This document shows, piece by piece, positions 1-6,565 of a DNA stretch of 6,835 nucleotides. The position numbers and the translations under genes were made by a program. The notes below the pieces were generated by a model. That model was not told where the DNA came from, did not search any database, and was given only the letters and a program-made list of their open reading frames with translations. The stretch is from assembly GCA_937996825.1 (NCBI GenBank), contig CALKUJ010000189.1:1-6835 (forward strand). Reading direction: 5' to 3'. Numbering within the stretch: the first letter of the stretch is position 1; each line of letters starts with the position of its first letter. The stretch comes from an uncultured Polynucleobacter sp. Its GTDB lineage: Bacteria > Pseudomonadota > Gammaproteobacteria > Burkholderiales > Burkholderiaceae.

Positions 1-33
1 ACACTCTTTCCCTACACGACGCTCTTCCGATCT
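1..33 (+). other. Illumina TruSeq read-1 adapter (artefact)
   Basis: The first 33 bases match the Illumina TruSeq universal/read-1 adapter end to end, beginning ACACTCTTTCC and ending GCTCTTCCGATCT. They are not genomic. The dctM reading frame on the minus strand runs cleanly up to base 34 and then enters the adapter, so any protein predicted through this stretch would carry artificial residues. The identification rests on recall of the adapter sequence, which is exact here. Confidence 0.98.
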
Positions 34-516
34 CATCAAGGTAACCACAGCTCCCACAATACCGGTGGCTGTCGCGAAAATCGCACAGGTGACCAAAGTT
101 GCAACAGCTAGGGCACCTGGAACTCTCGCCAAGGCCAAATGCAAGCTCTTGAACAACTTTTCAATCAAGTTAGCACGCTCGACCAAATAGCCCATGAACA
201 CAAACAATGGGATTGAGATCAAGACATCATTGGTCATCACAGAGAAAGCTCTTTGCACCATCAGCGCAAGAGTTCTGTCCACTGCTTGAGCAGTTCCTTC
301 ACCCTGGCTTAAGAAAGCAAGCAAGGCAAAAATCATACCCATACCCATGAGGGTAAAGGCTGTTGGGAAACCCAACATGATGGCAACGACCACCAAACTG
401 AGCATCAATAAACCCAAATGACCATTGGTCATGTCTGAGAAAGATGGCATAGCGATGAATGTGCCAATCACAATCGCGGCCATGATACTAAAACCGAAAT
501 AAAGTTCCTTACGCAT
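34..516 (-). CDS. dctM: TRAP transporter large permease subunit DctM, 3' end missing
   Basis: This is the N-terminal 161 codons of the large integral membrane subunit of a TRAP transporter, the subunit that forms the ion-coupled translocation pathway. The family is usually about 425-430 residues, so over half is lost at the contig end. Several hydrophobic segments are visible (about residues 5-23, 34-69, 97-111 and 134-158). Family signatures include LGFPTAF (49-54), IPLFVFMG (102-109) and ATGIVGAVVTLM (150-161), the last being typical of DctM. The ATG lies 2 bp after the dctQ stop, with a GAAGGG ribosome-binding sequence inside the end of dctQ, so translation is probably coupled. It is the third gene of the dctP-dctQ-dctM operon. 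The truncation is caused by the adapter junction and is not biological. Substrate cannot be deduced from this part. Confidence 0.93.
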
Positions 517-518
517 GG

Positions 519-1106
519 TTAAGCACCCTTCTTTTCATCTTCATGGCTAACCATGGCTTTTAACTTATCAACGTCCACTTCTTCAACGTCATGCTCACGC
601 TTAGGCCATTCACCTGTTTGAAGGCAAATGACGCAGCGAATAATTTCAACCAAACCTTGCAAGAGCAAAAGACCGCCCGCAATTGGAATGATCATTTTGA
701 ATGGCCAAATAGGTGGGCCATTAGCAGTTTGAGTCGTGTGCTCATTAATCGCGACAGACTCTGCGGCAAAGTGAATACCGGCATAAACCAAGGCGATGAT
801 GCCTGGGATAAAGAATACAAAGTAAAGAATTAAATCAAATAGTGCCTGTGTTCTTGGCTTAAAAAATCCATAAAGAACGTCACCCCTCACGTGTCCATTT
901 TTAGACAGGGTATAAGCACCTGCCATCATGAACATAATGCCGTAGAGCATATAAGTGATATCAAACACCCAGTCATGGGGATTATTAAAAGCGTATCGAT
1001 TGAAAACTTCCCAACAGATCAGTGCGGTCAAAAGCACCACTGTGATTGCTGAGAACTGACCCGCTCTGGTGGAAATCTTATCCACCGTTAAAAGGATTTT
1101 TTGCAT
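519..1106 (-). CDS. dctQ: TRAP transporter small permease subunit DctQ
   Basis: This 195-residue protein is the small membrane subunit of a TRAP transporter, which pairs with DctM in the inner membrane. Four hydrophobic helices fit the family topology (about 18-36, 47-67, 88-115 and 137-160). Recognisable DctQ features are WEVFNRYAF (32-40), the GHVRGDVLY stretch (71-79) and GPPIWPFK just before helix 4 (130-137); the last is common in the mannitol/chloroaromatic-type DctQ group. The C-terminus from about 165 is charged and presumably cytoplasmic. The start is ATG with AAGAGAG about 4 nt upstream. It lies 89 bp downstream of dctP across a strong hairpin and is followed 2 bp later by dctM. Family membership is secure; the transported compound is not known. 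Confidence 0.93.
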   Translation of the reverse strand: MQKILLTVDKISTRAGQFSAITVVLLTALICWEVFNRYAFNNPHDWVFDITYMLYGIMFMMAGAYTLSKNGHVRGDVLYGFFKPRTQALFDLILYFVFFIPGIIALVYAGIHFAAESVAINEHTTQTANGPPIWPFKMIIPIAGGLLLLQGLVEIIRCVICLQTGEWPKREHDVEEVDVDKLKAMVSHEDEKKGA

Positions 1107-1131
1107 ATGTCTCTCTTATTATTTTTTACGA

Positions 1132-1180
1132 GTAAAACAACAAACACCCACCCGTTTGAAGGGGTGGGTGTTTATTTTAC
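1132..1180 (-). terminator. Hairpin between dctP and dctQ: attenuator or mRNA 3'-end protector
   Basis: A perfect 12-bp inverted repeat (1142-1153 with 1162-1173, 8-nt loop) made of a GGGTGGGTGTTT-type arm is extended by a second 6-bp pairing (1132-1137 with 1175-1180) across a 4x1 internal loop. Read in the direction of dctP, the main stem is followed by GTTGTTTTAC, a broken T-tract, so termination would be partial. It fills most of the dctP-dctQ gap and leaves the dctQ ribosome-binding site free. In TRAP operons the periplasmic receptor is needed in excess, so a role in partial termination or in stabilising the dctP message is inferred. Confidence 0.7.
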
Positions 1181-1195
1181 ATCAAGAACAGCTGA

Positions 1196-2329
1196 TTATG
1201 ACTTAGCTGGAGCCTTCTTAGGTCCGAAGTAATGGTTGTAAGCCATCTTGTAATCAACGTTCGTGTCGTTCTGCCAGCGGCAAGCACGCTGAGCAAACGT
1301 ACGCATAGACTCAAGAACACGCTTGAAATCAGCATTTTCTGCTGATTTAGCAGCAATGATCTTGTCCCAAGAGGCCAACTGAGCACGCAATACTGGGTCA
1401 GGAGTCTTGTAGAACTTAACACCCTGCTTCTGTTGCATCTCAATGTAGTCTTTTGAGTAGCGATCGATGGCTTTCCAGCTCATTTCAGCTGAAGAAGCTT
1501 GAACAGCTACGTTGATCATGGCACGCAATTCAGCAGGCATAGCGTCTAGTTTCTTCTTGTTGAAAAGAATCTCGAACTGCTCTGAAGCCTGGTGGAATGA
1601 CTGCAACATACAAACTTTAGATACGTCTGGGAAGCCCAATAGACGGTCTGAAGATGCGTTGTTGAATTCAGCAGCGTCCAATAGACCACGGTCCATCGCA
1701 GGAACAATCTCAGCACCTGGCAACGCGTTCACTGAAACTTCCATGTCTTTGAAAATGTCAATTGAAAGACCTACTGTACGGTACTTTAGACCCTTCATGT
1801 CAGCTACCTTAGCAACTGGCTTCTTGAACCAACCGAGTGGCTGTGTTGGCATTGGGCCGTAGAGGAATGACACAACGTCAAGGTTCAATGACTTATAGAT
1901 GCTATCCAACATTGCCTTACCACCGCCGTACTCATGCCATGCAAGCACCATGTTAGCGTCCATACCGAAAGCTGGACCTGATCCCCACAACGCTAAAGCT
2001 GGGCTCTTACCGTACCAGTAAGCAACCACACCGTGACCACCGTCCAATGTACCTTTGCTAACTGCGTCTAATAGACCAAAAGCTGGCACAACTGAACCTG
2101 CAGGCAATAGATCAATCTTCAAACGACCTGAAGACATCTTGTTAACTTTGTCACAGAAATCTGTGGCGTACTCGTGGAAAATATCTTTTGTTGGCCATGT
2201 TGATTGGAAGCGCAAGTTAACTGTTTGCGCTTTAGCGATCATTGGGAAGCCAAGCGAACCAGCGCCAGCAGCCGCTGCTGTTGACGTGGCAATAAATTTA
2301 CGACGTGATTGAACTTTCTTTTCTGACAT
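1196..2329 (-). CDS. dctP: TRAP transporter solute receptor DctP, Tat-exported
   Basis: This 377-residue protein is the periplasmic solute-binding receptor that delivers substrate to DctQM. The N-terminus carries a twin-arginine signal, SRRKFIA at 8-14, then an Ala/Gly-rich core and a probable cleavage after AKA at 34. The body resembles the alpha-keto acid (TakP) and mannitol/chloroaromatic branch: HEYGGGKAML (132-141), LGWFKKPV (165-172), the conserved TRAP substrate-contact arginine in GLKYR (Arg184), and DAAEF followed by LGFPDVSKV (219-239). The Arg normally makes a salt bridge with a substrate carboxylate, so an organic acid is expected. Glu221-Phe222 sits where I recall TakP having Glu-Trp. 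The start is ATG with a strong AGAGGAG six nt upstream. It is first in the operon and is transcribed divergently from the acylase gene. The exact ligand is unknown. Confidence 0.94.
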   Translation of the reverse strand: MSEKKVQSRRKFIATSTAAAAGAGSLGFPMIAKAQTVNLRFQSTWPTKDIFHEYATDFCDKVNKMSSGRLKIDLLPAGSVVPAFGLLDAVSKGTLDGGHGVVAYWYGKSPALALWGSGPAFGMDANMVLAWHEYGGGKAMLDSIYKSLNLDVVSFLYGPMPTQPLGWFKKPVAKVADMKGLKYRTVGLSIDIFKDMEVSVNALPGAEIVPAMDRGLLDAAEFNNASSDRLLGFPDVSKVCMLQSFHQASEQFEILFNKKKLDAMPAELRAMINVAVQASSAEMSWKAIDRYSKDYIEMQQKQGVKFYKTPDPVLRAQLASWDKIIAAKSAENADFKRVLESMRTFAQRACRWQNDTNVDYKMAYNHYFGPKKAPAKS

Positions 2330-2335
2330 TTAAGT

Positions 2336-2342
2336 CTCCTCT
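2336..2342 (-). promoter_or_regulatory. Shine-Dalgarno of dctP
   Basis: AGAGGAG on the minus strand lies 6 nt before the dctP ATG. It is the strongest ribosome-binding site in the window, in keeping with high expression of a periplasmic receptor, and it fixes the dctP start. Confidence 0.75.
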
Positions 2343-2354
2343 TTTATGAACTGA

Positions 2355-2383
2355 TCTATCAACCTTGAGAATTTATTTCGCAA
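2355..2383 (-). promoter_or_regulatory. Candidate sigma-70 promoter of the dctPQM operon
   Basis: On the minus strand, TTGCGA (2378-2383, four of six matches to TTGACA) and GATAGA (2355-2360, three of six matches to TATAAT) are separated by exactly 17 bp. Transcription would start close upstream of the dctP Shine-Dalgarno. Both hexamers are imperfect, the region is AT-rich and no operator could be recognised, so this is only a candidate. Confidence 0.3.
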
Positions 2384-2422
2384 GATGAGATTAATTTAGC
2401 ACTCTGTGAAAAAATACGCACC

Positions 2423-2448
2423 TATATAAACGTTATTTTTGCTAGGGG
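2423..2448 (+). promoter_or_regulatory. Candidate -10 box and Shine-Dalgarno of the acylase gene
   Basis: TATATAAA (2423-2430) is a good -10 candidate, but no clear -35 lies 16-18 bp upstream. AGGGG (2444-2448) follows, 11 nt before the ATG at 2460. If this -10 is used, transcription begins near 2436, leaving a leader of about 24 nt. That supports ATG 2460 as the start, because the in-frame TTG at 2439 would lie almost at the transcript 5' end with no ribosome-binding site. Confidence 0.4.
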
Positions 2449-2459
2449 TTTTACCTAAT

Positions 2460-5027
2460 ATGTACCTTGGAGCTTCAAATCAAAGACCCCGCCGCGGTGT
2501 TGTTTGGCGCCGACTATTATTAGTTTTAGTACTTTTGCTGATTTCCGCTCTTAGCGCCTTGGTGGTGTACTTTCTGTCGACCAAAGATCAGTTAGATGCA
2601 GAGCTAATCACCCCTGGTATCAGCGCCCAGGTCACCATCAAATTTGATGAACATGCCCTCCCCCACGTCTTGGCTGCAAGCCAAGAGGACGCCTGGCACA
2701 CCTTGGGCTTTCTCCATGCAACCGAAAGGCCATGGCAGATGGAATTCAACCGTCGCTTAGCGTCTGGAAAACTCTCTGAAATTCTTGGTCAAGATACTGT
2801 TGCGATTGATAGATTCATTCGTACTATGGGAATACGTCGTGCTGCCGAAAAGCAGTATGAAAATTACCCCATTGAATACAAGCGTCATATTCAAGCTTAT
2901 GTTGATGGCGTTAATGAAGGTTTTGCTCGTTTAGGCTGGGCACTACCAGCTGAATTCATGATTTTAGGAGTCAAACCCGGCAACTGGGGTCCTGCTGATT
3001 CCGTGGCCTGGTCTTTGATGATGGCCTTGGATTTGGGCGGCAATTGGCACAAGGAGTTTTTGCGCCTTGAGATGTCAGCCACCTTGAGCACAGAACATAT
3101 TTGGCAAGCATTACCACCCTACCCAGGAGAGGCTCCTGCGAGCTCAGTTGATTTTGCCAAGATGTATCGTGAACTGGGCTTATTCAAAGAGAAGAAAAGT
3201 TCAAGCGCAAAGTCTTCTGCAGTTAACGCTGAATTTCAACAAGCTCAAAAGCAAAAAGAATTTTTAAACTTTCTTCCCGGTGGTGCAGAAGGTATTGGAT
3301 CAAACAATTGGGTGATTGGCGGCAACAAAACAGTTAGCGGCAAACCTCTGTTGGCCAACGATCCACATTTGAGCTTAACCACTCCGGCCATTTGGTACTT
3401 TGCTCACATTCAAGCTCCGAAGTTGAATGTCATCGGCGCAACTTTGCCAGGTATCCCAGGTGTGGTTTTAGGTCATAACACGCAAGTAGCTTGGAGTTTT
3501 ACCAACACCGATCCTGATGTGCAAGATTTGTACATTGAAGCGATAGACCCAAGCAATCCTGGTCGATACAAAACTCCGCAGGGTTATGAAAACTTTGTTC
3601 TGCGCGAGGAATCAATTGGCATCAAAGGCAAAGAACCTTTCAAGTTCTTGACCAGAGAAACCAGGCATGGTCCTGTTATCTCTGATGCATACCAACGCGC
3701 CCAAGATTTGATCAACACAGACAAATTCGCGATTTCTCTGCGTTGGACTGCGCTAGAAGCTGCTAATCAAACCTTGAAAGCAGGTTTGCAAATGAATGAA
3801 GCGCAAAACTTAGAAGAATTCAAAAGTGCGCTCAAAAGTTATCACGCCCCCATGCAAAACGTGGTGATGGCAGATAAAGATGGTCAGATTGCTTACCGCG
3901 CTGCAGGCGTAGCTCCAAAAAGAAGTAAAGGTAAAGGCTTGTTCGGAACAGCACCAAGTCTTGGATGGGACCCGCAATACGATTGGGGTCCTTATTTTGG
4001 CAAAGATGAATTGCCAAAAGAAACGAATCCTTCAAGCTCGTTCATTGCCACTGCCAATCATCGTGTACACACTGCCAATGACCCACATCCACTGACAACA
4101 GATTGGCACATGCCCTATCGTCAACAGCGCATTGAACAAATGATCAATGCCACTGATCAACACGATCTAGCCAGCATGAAATCCATGCAAGCCGATGCTC
4201 TTTCATTATCAGCAGTGGATTTAATTCCATTGTTACAAGCCGCCAATTCAAATCATAAATATGCCAATGAAGCAAAAACCATCATTGCCAATTTCGATGG
4301 CAAGATGAGCCTTGATAGTGCAGGTGCAACAATTTACAACGCATGGGCTCATCAGTTAACGCGCTTGATGTTTGCCGATAAGCTCGGTAAAAGTTTTGCT
4401 GTTGAATACGGTAAACGAGATTTTCGTTCAGGCGTGCATCACATCATGAAGATGCATCAGGCAGGCAATACTCAAACGGCATTTTGGTGTGACAAGCCAA
4501 GCACTCAAGAAATTGAAACTTGTGAAAACCTCATGGATGAAGCGTTCACTTTGGCTCTAGAAGATTTGAGCAAGCGCATGAGTGGATCACCTCAATCTTG
4601 GAAATGGAGCGAAGTTCACGTGGCTGTTTCAGAGCATCGTCCATTCAGCAAAGTGTCTTTGTTGAAAAATAAGTTCGAAATCAAACGCCCGACTCCTGGC
4701 GACGCTTTCACTGTGAATTTAGGCTTCATGGATTTAGGCAATGCCAGCAATCCTTTCACCGTGAATAAAGGGGCAAGCATGCGTGTGATCTACGACTTAT
4801 CAAATTTAGATCAATCTCAGTTCATTTACCAAACCGGTCAATCAGGCTGGGTCAATCATCGTCATTACTCCAGCTATGCAAACGCTTGGGCAAAACAAGA
4901 GTACTTGCCCTTGTCCATGAACCCGAGCAGAATTGTTCATACTTCAGTTTTAAAACCCGACCTGAGTATCGCCGCTGAAAATAAAAAGCGCCTTGAAAAA
5001 GAAGCCAAAGAAATAAAAAGAAAGTGA
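2460..5027 (+). CDS. Penicillin acylase family protein (Ntn hydrolase), membrane-anchored
   Basis: This predicted 855-residue precursor belongs to the penicillin amidase family (S45), which cleaves amide bonds in beta-lactams, N-acyl-homoserine lactones or lipopeptides after self-processing into alpha and beta chains. A hydrophobic segment (about 18-39) after an Arg-rich start suggests a signal anchor facing the periplasm; no clear cleavage site is seen. A Ser/Lys/Gln-rich linker (about 245-275) precedes GIG-SNNWVIGG, so Ser281 should be the beta-chain N-terminal nucleophile. NDPH gives His303 (beta 23), and TANHR gives the oxyanion Asn533. Asp353 and Asp356 in DPDVQD fall at beta 73 and 76, the Ca2+-ligand positions of E. 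coli penicillin G acylase. The C-terminal 16 residues are mostly Lys and Glu. ATG 2460 is preferred over an in-frame TTG at 2439 (862 residues). It overlaps or abuts the phosphatase gene. The true substrate is unknown. Confidence 0.92.
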   Translation: MYLGASNQRPRRGVVWRRLLLVLVLLLISALSALVVYFLSTKDQLDAELITPGISAQVTIKFDEHALPHVLAASQEDAWHTLGFLHATERPWQMEFNRRLASGKLSEILGQDTVAIDRFIRTMGIRRAAEKQYENYPIEYKRHIQAYVDGVNEGFARLGWALPAEFMILGVKPGNWGPADSVAWSLMMALDLGGNWHKEFLRLEMSATLSTEHIWQALPPYPGEAPASSVDFAKMYRELGLFKEKKSSSAKSSAVNAEFQQAQKQKEFLNFLPGGAEGIGSNNWVIGGNKTVSGKPLLANDPHLSLTTPAIWYFAHIQAPKLNVIGATLPGIPGVVLGHNTQVAWSFTNTDPDVQDLYIEAIDPSNPGRYKTPQGYENFVLREESIGIKGKEPFKFLTRETRHGPVISDAYQRAQDLINTDKFAISLRWTALEAANQTLKAGLQMNEAQNLEEFKSALKSYHAPMQNVVMADKDGQIAYRAAGVAPKRSKGKGLFGTAPSLGWDPQYDWGPYFGKDELPKETNPSSSFIATANHRVHTANDPHPLTTDWHMPYRQQRIEQMINATDQHDLASMKSMQADALSLSAVDLIPLLQAANSNHKYANEAKTIIANFDGKMSLDSAGATIYNAWAHQLTRLMFADKLGKSFAVEYGKRDFRSGVHHIMKMHQAGNTQTAFWCDKPSTQEIETCENLMDEAFTLALEDLSKRMSGSPQSWKWSEVHVAVSEHRPFSKVSLLKNKFEIKRPTPGDAFTVNLGFMDLGNASNPFTVNKGASMRVIYDLSNLDQSQFIYQTGQSGWVNHRHYSSYANAWAKQEYLPLSMNPSRIVHTSVLKPDLSIAAENKKRLEKEAKEIKRK

Positions 5028-5032
5028 TTTCT

Positions 5033-5629
5033 ATGAAAAGTATTTCGCAAAAATGGCAAATTCGACTCAGTCATTGTTTACTCGCTTGCTTTTTCTTAGC
5101 AGCCAGTCAATTCAGTCATGCAGGCTTAAAAGAGGATCTAGAAACTGGTCCCTATGTTTTGATGATGCGTCATGCTGACGCACCGGGCTACAGCGATCCT
5201 GATGGTTACAACTTGAATGATTGCAGCACCCAAAGAAATTTAGGAGAAGCCGGCAAGACTCAAGCCAAGATGATTGGTCAATGGTTAAAAACTCAAGGCC
5301 TTGAGAGCGCACAGGTATTCAGTAGCCCTTGGTGTCGCTGCAAAGACACTGCAACTCTTTTAAATAAAGGCGCAGTGACAGTTGAGCCAAGCCTAGGCTC
5401 ATTTTTTGAAAATCGTGGCAATCGCCAAGAGCAAACTCGCTTAACGCAAATCAAGATTGCTGAGTTGCTTAAAACTTCTCCACGCAAACCTGTGATCATG
5501 GTGACTCACCAGGTGAACATTCAGGCCTTCGCAGGACAATCATTGAGTTCGGGCAGCATGGTGTTAGTGAAAGTCAACCCATCTGGCCAGTACATCTCAC
5601 ATCAACTGATCAAACATCCCTATCCTTGA
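5033..5629 (+). CDS. Exported histidine phosphatase superfamily protein
   Basis: This 198-residue protein belongs to the histidine phosphatase (phosphoglycerate mutase-like, branch 1) superfamily, which removes phosphate through a phosphohistidine intermediate. The N-terminal 30 residues form a signal peptide with likely cleavage after SHA, so it should act in the periplasm. Active-site elements are MMRHADAPG, with Arg46 and nucleophile His47; SPWCRCKDTA, with Arg102; and VTHQVNI, with the second catalytic His159. Three cysteines (64, 101, 103) could form a disulfide after export. Its size and export recall Ais-type phosphatases as well as SixA, but neither function can be assigned. An in-frame GTG at 5024 overlaps the acylase stop as GTGA; ATG 5033 lies 5 bp after it. 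Neither has a strong Shine-Dalgarno, so translation is probably coupled to the acylase. Confidence 0.88.
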   Translation: MKSISQKWQIRLSHCLLACFFLAASQFSHAGLKEDLETGPYVLMMRHADAPGYSDPDGYNLNDCSTQRNLGEAGKTQAKMIGQWLKTQGLESAQVFSSPWCRCKDTATLLNKGAVTVEPSLGSFFENRGNRQEQTRLTQIKIAELLKTSPRKPVIMVTHQVNIQAFAGQSLSSGSMVLVKVNPSGQYISHQLIKHPYP

Positions 5630-5639
5630 AGCAATAGTT

Positions 5640-5667
5640 CTTAGCAAGAGATAGTTCAGCTCTTAAG
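5640..5667. terminator. Weak hairpin in the convergent gap
   Basis: CTTA..AGAG (5640-5650) can pair with CTCTTAAG (5660-5667) as two 4-bp stems with a 3-nt bulge and a 9-nt loop. It lies between the stop codons of the convergent phosphatase and dioxygenase genes, where a terminator is expected. The stem is AU-rich and the following T-run is only three bases, so support is weak. Confidence 0.22.
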
Positions 5668-5676
5668 TTTCAAACC

Positions 5677-6438
5677 CTAAGCGCTTGGGCTATCCTGAAA
5701 TCCACCACGTCTGTATGTGACCACCAAGGTGTCGCGCCAACCTTGCTGAGAGGCTTTGGGATCAACTGGTTGAATCGGCGTGGTTTCATGAACCACACGA
5801 GCATCATCAAGCAACAATAAGCTAAAAGGCTTTTGTAGAGTGAAGCGTTGACCTTGCGGTCCATTCGATTCAAACACCCTGGTTTCACCACCTTTGATAC
5901 CGTGACGCTCGAGCATCAAAACAGCCACATATTCAACACCATCACGATGAGCACCCTCAGGGGTTGGTCGACCAATACCATCGGTGGTATCTATTCTGAA
6001 TTGATGAACCTCCACAAACCAAGGTTTGGATTCATCAAGATTATTTTGTGTTTGGTCAAACTGATTGGCCAAGTTCAATAAAAAATCTTTCAATGGTGCT
6101 GAATTTGCAAAGTCTTCTTCGCATGGCTCAAACCAACGATCAATACCACCATGTAAGGCGTTATAGGACACCGGTTGCCAATGTGCACGATGTGGAGCCA
6201 AAGTCACTGAATGATCTTTAATCACAAAACTGGCATGCCTTCTTTGACGGTAACGACCACCGTCTTTCAAGTAGGCATCGGCTGGTAAATTTTTCCAAGT
6301 GCTTGATAAACCTTGCCATTCAGACAAATTGTGTTTTGAGAGCTCAAAAAATTGCTCAGGGGATAAAACGACATAGCCATTGTCTTGAATAGTTTTTGGC
6401 ACAGAGGCCAGCGATGTTTGTGGTGGGTCTAATAACAT
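5677..6438 (-). CDS. 2-oxoglutarate/Fe(II) dioxygenase, PF10014 type
   Basis: This 253-residue protein looks like the 2OG-Fe_Oxy_2 family (PF10014), whose characterised members hydroxylate free amino acids such as L-isoleucine (Bacillus IDO) and include BsmA-type proteins. The facial triad is complete: AHRDG gives His164 and Asp166, and DDARVVHETTPI gives His217. WRDTLVVTYRR supplies Arg235, the expected 2-oxoglutarate carboxylate ligand. EGAHRDGVEYVAVLML (161-176) and GGETRVFE (183-190) follow the family pattern closely. No signal peptide or membrane segment is seen, so it should be cytoplasmic. The ATG has no obvious Shine-Dalgarno, but no alternative upstream start exists in frame. It lies 97 bp downstream of the hydroxypyruvate isomerase gene on the same strand and converges with the phosphatase gene. 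The substrate cannot be told from sequence. Confidence 0.88.
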   Translation of the reverse strand: MLLDPPQTSLASVPKTIQDNGYVVLSPEQFFELSKHNLSEWQGLSSTWKNLPADAYLKDGGRYRQRRHASFVIKDHSVTLAPHRAHWQPVSYNALHGGIDRWFEPCEEDFANSAPLKDFLLNLANQFDQTQNNLDESKPWFVEVHQFRIDTTDGIGRPTPEGAHRDGVEYVAVLMLERHGIKGGETRVFESNGPQGQRFTLQKPFSLLLLDDARVVHETTPIQPVDPKASQQGWRDTLVVTYRRGGFQDSPSA

Positions 6439-6479
6439 GTCAAAAAGATAAGAATGGCTAAGTAAGGTTCTAATCTTTC

Positions 6480-6485
6480 ATTATC
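6480..6485 (-). promoter_or_regulatory. Candidate -10 box upstream of the dioxygenase
   Basis: GATAAT on the minus strand matches the -10 consensus at five of six positions and lies about 41 nt before the dioxygenase ATG. No convincing -35 is present at 16-18 bp. With the possible hairpin after the isomerase stop, it hints that the dioxygenase has its own promoter. Confidence 0.3.
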
Positions 6486-6531
6486 CTCTGAATAGCCTTC
6501 TTGCGTTTTAAGTCACGCGTCTTGGGTAAAA

Positions 6532-6565
6532 GCGGCCAATCAAGCTTTTAAGAAATTGGCTTGAT
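6532..6565 (-). terminator. Possible terminator at the end of the hyi gene
   Basis: Two mutually exclusive stems can form around the hyi stop codon: GCCAAT/ATTGGC (6555-6560 with 6535-6540) and ATCAAGC/GCTTGAT (6559-6565 with 6539-6545). The first is followed by CGCTTTTAC on the minus strand, a short T-tract. Stems are short and loops are 13-14 nt, so termination would be weak. Confidence 0.3.

Noticed and set aside
591..833. Open frame of 80 codons on the plus strand
   Set aside because: It lies wholly antisense to dctQ, has no ribosome-binding site and reads as low-information protein; it is a shadow of the real gene.
1177..2312. Open frames inside dctP (minus 1177-1443, plus 1512-1862, plus 2055-2312)
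   Set aside because: All overlap the well-supported receptor gene in other frames and show no domain, signal peptide or start signal.
5674..5688. Near-palindrome CCCTAAGCGCTTGGG at the dioxygenase stop
   Set aside because: The centre is a perfect palindrome with no loop and there is no T-tract, so it cannot act as a usual terminator hairpin.
5964..5990. Two adjacent palindromes: TTGGTCGACCAA and ATACCA-TCGG-TGGTAT
   Set aside because: They fall in the dioxygenase coding sequence, where the codons for DTTDGIGRP produce them; with no second copy nearby, chance is the simplest explanation.
5848..6081. Plus-strand open frame of 77 codons
   Set aside because: It is antisense to the conserved catalytic core of the dioxygenase and has no family resemblance.
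6450..6545. Frameshift in hyi that would restore a longer C-terminus
   Set aside because: The alternative frames after the stop give only short tails (for example LAAFTQDA) without the expected Hyi ending, so there is no sign of a broken gene.
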